Both the position numbers and the translations under genes were made by a program. Positions 1-7,788 of a stretch of DNA of 44,098 nt are shown in pieces. The stretch is from positions 1 to 44,098 of IMG/VR virus record IMGVR_UViG_3300024265_000103. One strand, given 5' to 3'. Position 1 is the stretch's first letter; each line of letters opens with the position of its first letter. The stretch comes from a virus. Below the pieces are notes generated by a model, which did not search any database, had not been told where the DNA came from, and saw only the letters and a program-made list of their open reading frames with translations.

Positions 1-1181
1 ATTGGATAGGCACTCCTGTCACAGTTTTAGAAAGTAGAACTCCTTACAAAATTCCAAGAGACATAACAGTTGTTATTAATTGGGACATATTGAAAAATTG
101 GTACAAATATCTTTTAAGTAGAAACTTTAAAACTTTAATTGGAGATGAAAGTCAGGCTCTTGGTAGTTTATATACGTCCAGAACCATAGCCTTTAGAACT
201 CTCAGTAAGAGTTTATCTTATGTAATTCCTATGTCCGGAAGTCCCATTAGATCCAAGAGAAGTCAAATATTTCCTACTCTCAATATTTTGGATCCTATAC
301 TATATGATTCTCCTACAGCATTTGAAAAACGATACTGTGAGACAATGCCTACAGAGTTTGGAAGTATTGAAGTAGCCTGTGACAAACATACTTCTGAGTT
401 ATATGAAATTATGACTCAAGTTATGTTCCGGAAAGAAAAAAGAGAAGTTTTAAAAGATCTTCCTCCTCTTCTTCCAATTACAATTGTTCCTATGCCGGTT
501 TCAGAAATAGATTATTTTGCTATGGAAGATGAAGCAATTGAGGCAATGGCGGCAGCTCAATCTAAATCTGAAGAAGATGTAGCTTTAGAAAAATTATTCT
601 GGTCAGTCTTTTATCTTAAGAAAGACATGGTAATAGACTGGATAAAAGATTTTCTTGATTCAGAAAGAAAACTTATAGTATATGCTTATCATAGAGATGT
701 TATTAAATATCTCCGGAAACAATTTCCCCGGATTTCAGTATATATTGATGGAAGTGTTTCCGCAAGCCAACGTGTAAAAGTAAAAAAAGATTTCCTTGGT
801 AATAAACAATTATTGATAATGCAGATCTTGTCTGCAGTAGGAATAGACGGGCTGCAGACAGTGTGCTCAGATATAGCCGCTGTAGAGCTTCCCTGGGCCT
901 TTACTGATATGGATCAGGGAATTGGTAGATTGGATCGTCCAGGACAATTGGAGCCTGTGAGCGTCAGCTATTTACTTTCTCCCGGAACTACGGATGATCA
1001 CATACATAGAGTTTTAAAGCGATCAGAGAAAACTTTCAGAGATATTATTGAAGGAAAATCAACTAAAGAATTTAATGCTCGTGGTAATTTTTTGAAGTTA
1101 TTAAAAGAAAAATATAAAGCAAGAAAGGAATTAAATAATGAAACAACAAGCAGTAGAATTAGAAATCATAGAACAAGATAA
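1..1181 (+). CDS. SNF2-family DNA helicase/translocase, C-terminal part (5' end outside window)
   Basis: The frame is open from base 3, so the N-terminus lies beyond the left edge and no start should be assigned here. Visible superfamily 2 features, in order: a Walker B-like LIGDESQ (DESQ in place of the usual DEAH/DEGH), motif III-like PMSGSPI, the SNF2-type link around RYCE, and a motif VI QGIGRLDRPGQ with its arginine finger. These define the end of RecA-like lobe 1 and all of lobe 2. SNF2 proteins use ATP to translocate on dsDNA and remodel protein-DNA complexes; in phages they sit with replication and recombination genes, as here. Walker A is outside the window. The family is clear; the exact role is not. 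Confidence 0.85.
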   Translation, partial: WIGTPVTVLESRTPYKIPRDITVVINWDILKNWYKYLLSRNFKTLIGDESQALGSLYTSRTIAFRTLSKSLSYVIPMSGSPIRSKRSQIFPTLNILDPILYDSPTAFEKRYCETMPTEFGSIEVACDKHTSELYEIMTQVMFRKEKREVLKDLPPLLPITIVPMPVSEIDYFAMEDEAIEAMAAAQSKSEEDVALEKLFWSVFYLKKDMVIDWIKDFLDSERKLIVYAYHRDVIKYLRKQFPRISVYIDGSVSASQRVKVKKDFLGNKQLLIMQILSAVGIDGLQTVCSDIAAVELPWAFTDMDQGIGRLDRPGQLEPVSVSYLLSPGTTDDHIHRVLKRSEKTFRDIIEGKSTKEFNARGNFLKLLKEKYKARKELNNETTSSRIRNHRTR

Positions 1182-1335
1182 TGATGTGATTATATTTAAT
1201 ATTGTATTTGTAAACACAGGAGAGATACGTCAGAAAAGAAGATCCAGAGAATGGGTAATGAAAAGAATATTCAATTCTGAATTAAAAACCTGGAAAAATC
1301 GATGGGGTGATATTTTGGATTTATTGGAGGATTGA
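1138..1335 (+). CDS. hypothetical small protein, 65 aa
   Basis: It starts inside the end of the helicase gene (44-base overlap in another frame) after the ribosome site AAAGGA at about 9 bases. Its stop abuts the next start. The protein is charged, with a short beta-rich N-terminus and a basic patch (QKRRSRE). No family is recognised. Position and coupling suggest a real early accessory gene. Confidence 0.6.
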   Translation: MKQQAVELEIIEQDNDVIIFNIVFVNTGEIRQKRRSREWVMKRIFNSELKTWKNRWGDILDLLED

Positions 1336-1539
1336 ATGGATAAAATATTGATAATCATTTTACTTGGTGTGCATTTTATAATGACTATAAATTTAACTGT
1401 TTACTTATTTATGGATCATTTGAAAATTGTGGGAAAAGGGGCTTATTGGGATATACCATTAGTAATTGTAATCTCAAATCTTTGGTTAATTTATTGGTGC
1501 TGGTTTGTATATGCTGATGTTAGACCATCGGGGAATTGA
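1336..1539 (+). CDS. small membrane protein with two transmembrane segments, 67 aa
   Basis: The start directly follows the previous stop and has a strong GGAGG site 6 bases upstream. Two hydrophobic stretches, roughly residues 3-25 and 38-60, are separated by a short polar loop (DHLKIVGKG), so a hairpin inner-membrane protein is predicted. The second helix is tryptophan-rich (LWLIYWCWF). No known family is recognised. Small early phage membrane proteins often modify the host envelope or exclude other phages, but nothing here shows a specific job. Confidence 0.65.
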   Translation: MDKILIIILLGVHFIMTINLTVYLFMDHLKIVGKGAYWDIPLVIVISNLWLIYWCWFVYADVRPSGN

Positions 1540-1824
1540 ATGAATAAAATAAATGAAGTATTTGAAGAATACTATAGTGGTATGACCGATATAGAGAGAA
1601 AGTATTTTAAAACTCATGGTAGATATTTTAAAACTGATATAGTAATAGCTTTTGGTGGATTTAAAGAGGCTTTGCATTATACTGATTTTGAAAACAAGAA
1701 ATTAAGGGATGCAATAATAGAACTTGAAAAGCAACTTGATAAAACACGAAGGGATACACCATGGGGAGTAGCCCGATATGACATGGATGCAATTATTAAA
1801 GAAGCTTTAAAGGAGGAGAAATAA
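1540..1824 (+). CDS. hypothetical protein, 94 aa
   Basis: It begins directly at the end of the membrane protein gene, with GGGGAA upstream, and ends on the A of the next ATG (TAATG). The C-terminal half looks like a short amphipathic helix or coiled coil (residues about 47-70, ELEKQLDKTRRD). No family is recognised. Tight coupling on both sides supports expression. Confidence 0.6.
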   Translation: MNKINEVFEEYYSGMTDIERKYFKTHGRYFKTDIVIAFGGFKEALHYTDFENKKLRDAIIELEKQLDKTRRDTPWGVARYDMDAIIKEALKEEK

Positions 1825-1946
1825 TGATTTCAGCATGGTGGTTATTAATGTTAATTCCATTCGGATTTTTTATGTTTTTCTTAGGTGTTGCGATGTGCAA
1901 TAATTCGAGGGATAGTAGGATTAAAGAAGGAAGTGATTATGGATGA
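1824..1946 (+). CDS. very small single-pass membrane protein, 40 aa
   Basis: The frame opens with ATG at 1824, overlapping the previous stop by one base (TAATG), behind a near-consensus AGGAGGAG. The translation starts MISAWWLLMLIPFGFFMFFL, one continuous hydrophobic helix, followed by a polar, charged tail (NNSRDSRIKEG). It ends at 1946, overlapping the next gene by 8 bases. It is short, but the ribosome site and the coherent membrane helix argue for a real gene. Function is unknown. Confidence 0.6.
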   Translation: MISAWWLLMLIPFGFFMFFLGVAMCNNSRDSRIKEGSDYG

Positions 1947-2193
1947 AAAAATCCCTTGTCCAGTAGATCCTTATTGCCAAAACTGGGATTCATTTAATGT
2001 ATATTGTCCGGAGGGTGGCTGCAGAGAATCCGATTATAAAACTATTACAGCAGCTGACATTCCTTTTTATACAAATAAACGAATCATGGAAAGTGAAGTA
2101 AGGATAGCTCAAACAAAAGAAAGAGAACGTAGAAAAAAATTAAATTTAATAAAAAATACCTGGGCTCCAGATAAAGTGAGTTGTAATGGCTAA
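1939..2193 (+). CDS. small cysteine-containing protein, 84 aa
   Basis: The start chosen is ATG 1939 behind AAGAAGGAAG; an earlier in-frame ATG at 1885 lies inside the membrane-protein gene and lacks a good site. The N-terminus carries four cysteines (PCPVDPYC, then YCPEGGC) within residues 5-30, a likely zinc-binding knuckle. The rest is a basic, probably helical tail (KERERRKKLN). It overlaps its neighbours at both ends. No named family is recognised; nucleic-acid binding is a guess from the zinc knuckle and the basic tail. Confidence 0.6.
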   Translation: MDEKIPCPVDPYCQNWDSFNVYCPEGGCRESDYKTITAADIPFYTNKRIMESEVRIAQTKERERRKKLNLIKNTWAPDKVSCNG

Positions 2194-2539
2194 AGAAAAA
2201 TGGAAAAAAATCACTAATTCTATTTACTCTGTTTCTTCACATGGAAGAATTAAAAATAGTAAAAATGGACATATTAAAAAATTATGGAAACATTATAAAG
2301 GTCATTTAAAAATTGGTATAGGAATCAATGGAAGACGTAAAAATTTTTTTGTTCATAGATTGGTAGCAATAGCCTTTATCCCTAATCCTGGTAATCTTCC
2401 TTTAGTAGATCATCTGGATGAGGATAAAGCAAATCCTCATATGGATAATTTAGAATGGGTATCTCATTCTGAAAATACTCAGAGATATTATAATAGAAAA
2501 AGAATTAAAGAAGGAGTTTTAAATGGTAACATATTGTAA
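2186..2539 (+). CDS. HNH homing endonuclease with NUMOD4-like N-terminus, 117 aa
   Basis: The N-terminus (WKKITNSIYSVSSHGRIKN) is the NUMOD4 pattern of phage homing endonucleases: aromatic/polar, then Y-x-V-S-x-x-G-R-I-K-N. The HNH_3 core follows at about residues 56-98: VHRLVAIAFIPNP, VDHLDEDKANPHMDNLEW and SENT. The conserved histidines of VHR and DH and the asparagine of MDNLEW are present. Such enzymes nick or cut DNA to spread their own gene. This one is free-standing among small genes and does not obviously interrupt anything. It is full length for the class. Confidence 0.85.
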   Translation: MAKEKWKKITNSIYSVSSHGRIKNSKNGHIKKLWKHYKGHLKIGIGINGRRKNFFVHRLVAIAFIPNPGNLPLVDHLDEDKANPHMDNLEWVSHSENTQRYYNRKRIKEGVLNGNIL

Positions 2540-2714
2540 AGATTGCAAGCATGTACTTAAGCAAAGAAGAGATTGGTTGTGTGGAGATACAGGTAGGGCA
2601 AGTTGCTTGGGAGTACCAATATATCTCACTTGTGTTCAAGTGAATGATGATACTACATGTAGTCGATTTAAACCAAAATGGCTTTATAAATTATTAAAAA
2701 GGATAAAAAAATGA
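2523..2714 (+). CDS. small cysteine-rich phage protein, 63 aa
   Basis: It overlaps the HNH gene by 17 bases, with AAGGAG upstream. Cysteines occur as YCKDCKH near the start, then at WLCGD, SCLG, LTCVQ and TTCSRF, six in all, a pattern seen in small phage proteins with a CxxCK opening that probably bind a metal. The C-terminus is basic (KLLKRIKK). The molecular role is unknown. Confidence 0.6.
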   Translation: MVTYCKDCKHVLKQRRDWLCGDTGRASCLGVPIYLTCVQVNDDTTCSRFKPKWLYKLLKRIKK

Positions 2715-3130
2715 ATAAGTTTAAAAATATTGATGCTTATCGATTAGTCACATATTATTGCCGGAGATGTAATAAAACAGAATATGTTTGGAATTCAAAT
2801 GATATGGTAATTCCAAACCAAATACAATGTATTGAATGTGATTATCCTACACCAAAAGTCACAAGGCATCGGGGCAAATATCTTGGACCACAAATTCAAG
2901 AACTTACTCCATTAGGAATCAGATGGTTTGTAACTGAATCAAAAGAATTGTATATAAAAAGAATTAAGCAGCAGATAGCTGATATGGGAAATGAGTTGTT
3001 TCAGGATACTACCAGAGAGATTGTGGAAGCTTCTCTAATTTCAGCCTATCTTCCTGGAACGGTTCATCTTGTGGATCCTCTTACTCTTAATTTTGAAGAA
3101 CAAATAGAAGTTTTGCTACATACTAAATAG
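2711..3130 (+). CDS. zinc-ribbon-like hypothetical protein, 139 aa
   Basis: Two CxxC pairs at residues about 17-42 (YCRRCNK and QCIECDY) form a rubredoxin-type zinc ribbon. The remaining ~90 residues are mixed alpha/beta with no recognised signature. The gene overlaps the preceding one by four bases (ATGA) and has AAAAAGGAT upstream. It lies just before the replicative helicase, so a replication or transcription accessory role is possible but unproven. Confidence 0.6.
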   Translation: MNKFKNIDAYRLVTYYCRRCNKTEYVWNSNDMVIPNQIQCIECDYPTPKVTRHRGKYLGPQIQELTPLGIRWFVTESKELYIKRIKQQIADMGNELFQDTTREIVEASLISAYLPGTVHLVDPLTLNFEEQIEVLLHTK

Positions 3131-3149
3131 TGTAAAGGATTGAAACTTA

Positions 3150-4550
3150 ATGGAAATTGAAAGGGATGATCTATCTTCTTATGACCAGGAAAAAACATTT
3201 CTTGGTCAACTTATAACTAATACTGAAATCTTAAAAAGAGTTTTTCCAGTATTGGATCCTGAGTTAATGTCAAATGAATACAGTAGGATTCTTACTCGTT
3301 GGATCAGAGATTATTATGCTGAAACAGAAAGAGCTCCTGGAAAAGATATAGAGAGTATTTACATCAAGAATAGAAGTCTTATCCGTGATAAAGATATCCG
3401 AAAAAATGTATCTACTATGCTTAAACGTTTAGCTAAAAATTGGAAAATGTATAATACTTCTAATCCTGAATACAATGCAAAGGTGATAACTGAGCATTTC
3501 CGGATGCAAAGTCTCGTGCGTTTATCTGAGAAAATTCAAGATAGTGTAGATATGGGAGATTTTTCTGAAGCTGAATCTACTATAGCTGGATATAATAGAA
3601 TTGAAATTGTAGGAAGTCAGGCTGTTGATCTATTTAAAGACTCTCATATCATTTCTGATGCCTTTAATGATCACACTGAAGTAGTGCTTAGATTACCTGG
3701 AAAACTGGGAGAAGCTCTTGGTCCTTTTAATAGAGGAGAGCTTACAGGTATTGTGGCCCCTACAAAGGGTGGGAAATCATGGTTCAAATTATTTTGTGCT
3801 CAGAGAACTGCCTTAAATGAGCTTAAAGTAATTATATTCAATTTTGAAATAACACAACGAATGTATTTAAGAAGAGCATGGCAAGGTCATTTAGGATCTC
3901 ACAGAAATGGTGGTGTTATAGAAATGCCTTATCTTGAGGGTAATGAGATTAAATATAGAGATAGAACATTACCTACACCTAATTACAGTAGAATGGCTAT
4001 TTTGAAAGAGCAGAAAAAAATGAAGACCATGCTAAATGGGGGTGGCTTAAAAATTGTTACTATTCCCAGAGGAAAAGCTACTCTAACTAAAATGGAACAA
4101 GAACTATCTTATCAAGAAAAAGAAGGATTCCTTCCTGATTTAATAATCGTGGATTATGCTGATATTCTTCGAAGTGGAAGAAAGTTTGATCGGGAACAAA
4201 AAGAAGAAAATTTTGTATGGGAAGCTTTAGCAGGTATGGCTGTAGAAAGAAATGCACACATTATGACTTCCACCCAGGGTAATAGGAAATCATTTGATGG
4301 TCAAAAATATGGTATAGAGGGTCTTGGTGGGTTCTATGATAAACTTTCCCATGCTGGTAAGATCTTTGGTATAGTAGTAGGAGCTGAAGAAAGAGCTCAT
4401 GGTCTTTCCCGTATTCAGTACTGGTATGAAAGAGATGGACTGGGAAGCTTTCGAGAAGTAACAGTTTTAACTGGTTTCAGCATTGGTAGGATGTACTTAG
4501 ACAGTATCTTCACAGATGAAATTGAAGGTATTGAAGATGATGATGAATAG
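3150..4550 (+). CDS. DnaB-like replicative DNA helicase, 466 aa
   Basis: RecA-fold hexameric helicase that would unwind the fork 5' to 3'. An N-terminal DnaB-like helical domain (residues 1-150, opening SYDQEKTFLGQLI) is followed by the ATPase core: Walker A in APTKGGKSW near residue 203 and Walker B in LIIVDYADIL near 330. The helicase-typical STQGNR follows. The length matches DnaB (about 450-470 aa). AAAGGA precedes ATG 3150. The acidic C-terminus (EIEGIEDDDE) could be a protein-interaction tail. No primase was found in the window, so priming may rely on the host or on a gene outside. Confidence 0.9.
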   Translation: MEIERDDLSSYDQEKTFLGQLITNTEILKRVFPVLDPELMSNEYSRILTRWIRDYYAETERAPGKDIESIYIKNRSLIRDKDIRKNVSTMLKRLAKNWKMYNTSNPEYNAKVITEHFRMQSLVRLSEKIQDSVDMGDFSEAESTIAGYNRIEIVGSQAVDLFKDSHIISDAFNDHTEVVLRLPGKLGEALGPFNRGELTGIVAPTKGGKSWFKLFCAQRTALNELKVIIFNFEITQRMYLRRAWQGHLGSHRNGGVIEMPYLEGNEIKYRDRTLPTPNYSRMAILKEQKKMKTMLNGGGLKIVTIPRGKATLTKMEQELSYQEKEGFLPDLIIVDYADILRSGRKFDREQKEENFVWEALAGMAVERNAHIMTSTQGNRKSFDGQKYGIEGLGGFYDKLSHAGKIFGIVVGAEERAHGLSRIQYWYERDGLGSFREVTVLTGFSIGRMYLDSIFTDEIEGIEDDDE

Positions 4551-4595
4551 AGACCGTTTTAAACTGTAATCACCATAATCAAGGGGAGAGGGTTT

Positions 4596-5330
4596 ATGAA
4601 TATTGAAAAATACAGGTTTCCATTATTTTTACTTATTCTATTGGGATTTATTTTTTTAGGGTCTTTTACGCAATTATTTTGGACCACTATGAAAGCAGAT
4701 CAAATAAAGTATGCAAAAGACATTGCACAATTAAATACAGAACTTAAAAATACTGAATCAGATTTAACTGTGCTAAAAGATTGGTATACCTATATGCCTA
4801 CACCGGATAGACTTTATGGAAGCCCAATAGTTTTAAATGAATTCAGAGGATATACTAGTCCCTTTGGAATCAGATTGGATCCTACTAAAGATAATGTCGG
4901 AGGTATGAGTCAAACTAATCATACTGGACAGGATATGATTGGTGAAAGATTAAAATTAGTAGGTAATAAAATAAAAGGAACTCCGGATGCATTGGTTCAA
5001 TCTATTGGAAAAGGAATAATAAAGATTAAATATTATTCTAAGGGTTGGCATAAAATAAGTGGTAAAATGAAATATTTTAAAGGTCATGATATTTTTGATG
5101 GATATGTAGTGATAGTTCATCCAAACGGTGATGAATCTGAATATGGTCATTTAGGTGAAATTTATGTGTATGAAAATCAACAAGTTGATATAGGTACTCC
5201 TCTAGGAAGAATAAGTCAAAAATTAAATGGAAAAACTACTGGTCCTCATGTGCATTTTGCATTACGTGATAAAAATGGAAAATATCTATCACCTTTCAGA
5301 TATATAAAAATGCCAAAGGAGATATTGTGA
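4596..5330 (+). CDS. membrane-anchored M23 (LytM-type) metallopeptidase, 244 aa
   Basis: Residues 9-31 are one hydrophobic helix after a short basic N-terminus (signal anchor), then a short coiled-coil stalk (about 35-62), then an M23 domain with all zinc and catalytic motifs: HTGQDM (HxxxD), SEYGHL and GPHVHF (HxH). M23 enzymes cleave peptidoglycan cross-bridges. The protein probably sits in the inner membrane facing the cell wall. It lies in the replication operon, not with lysis or tail genes, which is odd; it might act in lysis, in host-wall remodelling or in excluding other phages. The start follows AAGGGGAGAGGG; the 45 bases before it hold no gene. Confidence 0.88.
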   Translation: MNIEKYRFPLFLLILLGFIFLGSFTQLFWTTMKADQIKYAKDIAQLNTELKNTESDLTVLKDWYTYMPTPDRLYGSPIVLNEFRGYTSPFGIRLDPTKDNVGGMSQTNHTGQDMIGERLKLVGNKIKGTPDALVQSIGKGIIKIKYYSKGWHKISGKMKYFKGHDIFDGYVVIVHPNGDESEYGHLGEIYVYENQQVDIGTPLGRISQKLNGKTTGPHVHFALRDKNGKYLSPFRYIKMPKEIL

Positions 5331-5785
5331 GTAAATATGCAAAAAGTACAACCGTAAGCCCTGAAAAATCTCAGGCAGAGATTCAAAGTACACTCAGAAA
5401 ATATGGAGCAGACCGTTTTGGAACTATGGAAGAAAAAACAAAAGCTCATGTTATGTTTTCATATTCCGGATTATCAATACAAATTTCAATTATATTACCT
5501 GAAAGATCTGAATTTATAAAAACTGAAACCGGTAAATCCAGAACAAAGTCAGCAATCGATAATCAATTAGATCAGGAGATTCGACAAAGATGGAGAGTTC
5601 TACTGCTTGCTATTAAAGCAAAGCTTGAAGCTATTGAATGTGGTATATCTACTATTGAAGAAGAATTCATGGCATTTATTGTGATGCCTGATGGATTATC
5701 TTTATCCAGTCATATTTTACCTAAACTTCAGACTATGGTAAAAACTGGTAAAATGCCTAAGTTGCTTTCTTATGGAGGAGAGTAA
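5327..5785 (+). CDS. conserved phage hypothetical protein, 152 aa
   Basis: GTG start overlapping the peptidase stop (GTGA) behind AAAGGAG. The sequence KYAKSTTVSPEKSQAEI, then YGADRFG, then RQRWRVLLLAIKAKLEAIE and EEEFMAFIVMPDG, matches a widespread family found in phages and genomic islands whose function is unknown. All of its landmarks are present, so the gene looks intact. In other phages it often lies near replication or nucleotide genes, as here. Confidence 0.75.
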   Translation: MSKYAKSTTVSPEKSQAEIQSTLRKYGADRFGTMEEKTKAHVMFSYSGLSIQISIILPERSEFIKTETGKSRTKSAIDNQLDQEIRQRWRVLLLAIKAKLEAIECGISTIEEEFMAFIVMPDGLSLSSHILPKLQTMVKTGKMPKLLSYGGE

Positions 5786-5982
5786 TGTTTGAAAATATAA
5801 CTGATGAAATGATACGTCAGACAGCAGAAAAAATATCAGAAGTATGTTTCAACACTATTGAAGAACAACATCCAAACTGGGATGCTGCTACAGCATTAAC
5901 TATAATAACTGGTATTCTTACATCTAAAATTGCTTATCAGCAATTACAAATAAAAGAACTTGCCAAAAGGATTGAAGGATGA
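5785..5982 (+). CDS. hypothetical helical protein, 65 aa
   Basis: TAATG overlap with the gene before it, GGAGGAG upstream, four-base overlap with dut after it. The sequence is predicted to be mostly helical and soluble. No family is recognised. Its place between two conserved genes supports it as a true gene. Confidence 0.55.
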   Translation: MFENITDEMIRQTAEKISEVCFNTIEEQHPNWDAATALTIITGILTSKIAYQQLQIKELAKRIEG

Positions 5983-6461
5983 AATACAATTTCAAAGCTG
6001 AAACCCCTACTGCTAAACTGCCAACCAGACACACCAAAGTATCTGCAGGTGTAGATTTTTATTCTGATGAAACAGTTTATATTCCCAAAAGAGAATCAAG
6101 AAATGTTTCTACTGGTATCTCTTGGAATCCTATGGAAATAATTACCACTGAAACAATACTTCTTCCCAGAAAGATTGTATGTTTAATTATTCAATCCCGA
6201 TCTGGGGTAGCTTTCAAAATAAGTCTTGAGGCTTCAAATGCAGGTGTGATTGATCAGGATTATGTTTCTACAAAAGATAACAAAGCTATTATACATGTCA
6301 AACTTTATAATAATGGAGAACGTAATCTAAGAATTGATAAAGGGGATAAAATCTGCCAGGGAGTTCCACAATTTATTCCTTATTTTGATGATGTGGAAAC
6401 ACTTGATGATAATCGAAATGGTTTGGGATTTGGCAGCTCAGATGAAAAGGAAAATAAATGA
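5979..6461 (+). CDS. dut: dUTP diphosphatase (trimeric dUTPase), 160 aa
   Basis: Hydrolyses dUTP to dUMP and pyrophosphate, keeping uracil out of new DNA and supplying dUMP to the ThyX encoded 0.7 kb downstream. All five dUTPase motifs can be read: SAGVDFYS (1), QSRSGVAFK (2, here RSGVA rather than RSSLA), NAGVIDQDY (3, with the catalytic aspartate), GDKICQG (4) and RNGLGFGSS (5). The length is normal for trimeric dUTPases. It overlaps both neighbours by four bases, in an operon with MazG-like and ThyX genes. Confidence 0.93.
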   Translation: MKYNFKAETPTAKLPTRHTKVSAGVDFYSDETVYIPKRESRNVSTGISWNPMEIITTETILLPRKIVCLIIQSRSGVAFKISLEASNAGVIDQDYVSTKDNKAIIHVKLYNNGERNLRIDKGDKICQGVPQFIPYFDDVETLDDNRNGLGFGSSDEKENK

Positions 6462-6694
6462 GTAAAAAAGAAGCAGTACATCATCCGGACCATTATAATA
6501 AAGGTGGAATTGAAGTTATTGATTTTATTGATGCTTGGAACATGAATTTTGAAAGAGGATCAGCTGTTAAATATATTGCAAGAGCAGGAGTAAAAGATCC
6601 AGAAAAAGAAATTGAAGATCTTGAAAAAGCAGAATGGTATATTAATCATGAAATTATAAGATTAGTGGAAAAAAGGAAAAAAGATGGATCTTAA
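6458..6694 (+). CDS. DUF3310 protein, 78 aa
   Basis: Matches the short phage family DUF3310: HHPDHYNKGGIEVIDFIDAW, then GSAVKYIARAGVKD, then EDLEKAEWYI. In other phages this domain stands alone or is fused to nucleotide-metabolism genes and is sometimes labelled nucleotide-kinase-like without firm proof. It overlaps dut and the MazG-like gene, so it is part of the dNTP block. Domain call is secure; the reaction is unknown. Confidence 0.85.
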   Translation: MSKKEAVHHPDHYNKGGIEVIDFIDAWNMNFERGSAVKYIARAGVKDPEKEIEDLEKAEWYINHEIIRLVEKRKKDGS

Positions 6695-7007
6695 AATATT
6701 ACAGGCTGAAGTTTATAAATGGGCTCATTATAATTTTCCAACTAACAGAAAACCACATAAAAGTCTTTTGGGTGTAATGGAAGAACTTGGAGAATTAGCA
6801 CATGCTCAACTTAAAGAAGAGCAAAATATTCGTATAAATGAAAACCATATAGAAAACGCTAAAGATGCTATAGGAGATATAATTATATTTCTTGCTGATT
6901 ATTGTGGAGATAAAAATTTTGATCTTGACAAAATTATTACAGATGTTTGGTCTGAAGTTAAAAAAAGAGATTGGATAAAATATCCGGTGAATGGAGTAAG
7001 TGAATGA
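6684..7007 (+). CDS. MazG-like nucleotide pyrophosphohydrolase, 107 aa
   Basis: All-alpha NTP pyrophosphatase family. The metal-binding signature is visible: GVMEELGELAHA (ExxE) around residues 30-41 and DAIGDIIIFLADY (ExxD-type second half) around 58-72. Family members hydrolyse (d)NTPs, or in some phages ppGpp, to monophosphates. The C-terminal W-x-x-V-x-x-R-D-W is typical of the phage subgroup. It overlaps DUF3310 by 11 bases and shares the operon with dut and thyX. Confidence 0.82.
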   Translation: MDLKILQAEVYKWAHYNFPTNRKPHKSLLGVMEELGELAHAQLKEEQNIRINENHIENAKDAIGDIIIFLADYCGDKNFDLDKIITDVWSEVKKRDWIKYPVNGVSE

Positions 7008-7132
7008 AAAATATTACAATTATTGCAGAACTGGTAGAAATAACACGTTTAATGATAAATAGTGAACCTTCAAATTATATTTTAAAAAAAATAAACAAAC
7101 TAATAGAAAATTTAAGAGAGGAGATTAAGTAA
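7004..7132 (+). CDS. hypothetical very small protein, 42 aa
   Basis: ATG 7004 overlaps the MazG-like stop (ATGA) with GGAG upstream; TAA ends on the first A of the thyX start (TAATG). The product (MKNITIIAELVEITR...) looks like two short amphipathic helices. It contains GAGAGGAG, which also serves as the thyX ribosome site, so it could alternatively be a translated leader for thyX. Confidence 0.5.
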   Translation: MKNITIIAELVEITRLMINSEPSNYILKKINKLIENLREEIK

Positions 7133-7788
7133 TGAAGATAATAAATCAGAGCCATGAAATTTTAACAGACATAGATGTAATTGAAGACATCGTATATGCA
7201 ATAGAAGTTGCAGGTAGAACCTGTTATAAATCTGAAGATAAAATAACCTATGATTCAGCAGATAAGTTTTGCAGAATGCTGATTAAAAAAGGTCACCATG
7301 CAATGATTGAACACGGTAGTATAACAGTAAAGTTTATTACTGATCGGGGTGTCACTCATGAACTTGTGAGACATAGAATTGCATCATTTGCTCAGGAGTC
7401 AACCAGATATGTAAAGTATGATGGTGACACTGAATTCATAAGACCTGTTTTTGATTGGGCTCAAGAAAAGGCTCCTCCTTCACGTAAATATTCAACATGG
7501 ATAAATGCTATGTCTGGTGCTGAATTAAATTATCAAGATATGATCAAAGAAGGATGCTCTCCACAAGAAGCAAGATCTGTTCTTCCTAATTCATTAAAGA
7601 CTGAAATTATAGTTACTGCAAACGTGAGAGAGTGGAGGCATATCTTCGATCTTAGAACAAGTCCAGCAGCTCATCCTCAAATAAGAAGACTAATGATTCC
7701 GCTTTTAAGAGAATTAAGAAAAATTGCACCCCCTTTATTTGATGATCTTGAAGCAGGATTTCCTCCTCTATATGGAGAATCCAAATGA
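7132..7788 (+). CDS. thyX: FAD-dependent thymidylate synthase ThyX, 218 aa
   Basis: Makes dTMP from dUMP using methylene-tetrahydrofolate, NADPH and FAD. The ThyX signature RHRxxSxxxxSxR is present as RHRIASFAQESTR near residues 79-91, flanked by the conserved ELV before and RYVKY after. LPNSLKTEI and the AHPQIR region near the C-terminus match the rest of the fold, and the length is typical. The strong GAGGAG site and TAATG overlap support the start. With dUTPase and MazG it forms a phage dTTP supply pathway. Confidence 0.95.
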   Translation: MKIINQSHEILTDIDVIEDIVYAIEVAGRTCYKSEDKITYDSADKFCRMLIKKGHHAMIEHGSITVKFITDRGVTHELVRHRIASFAQESTRYVKYDGDTEFIRPVFDWAQEKAPPSRKYSTWINAMSGAELNYQDMIKEGCSPQEARSVLPNSLKTEIIVTANVREWRHIFDLRTSPAAHPQIRRLMIPLLRELRKIAPPLFDDLEAGFPPLYGESK

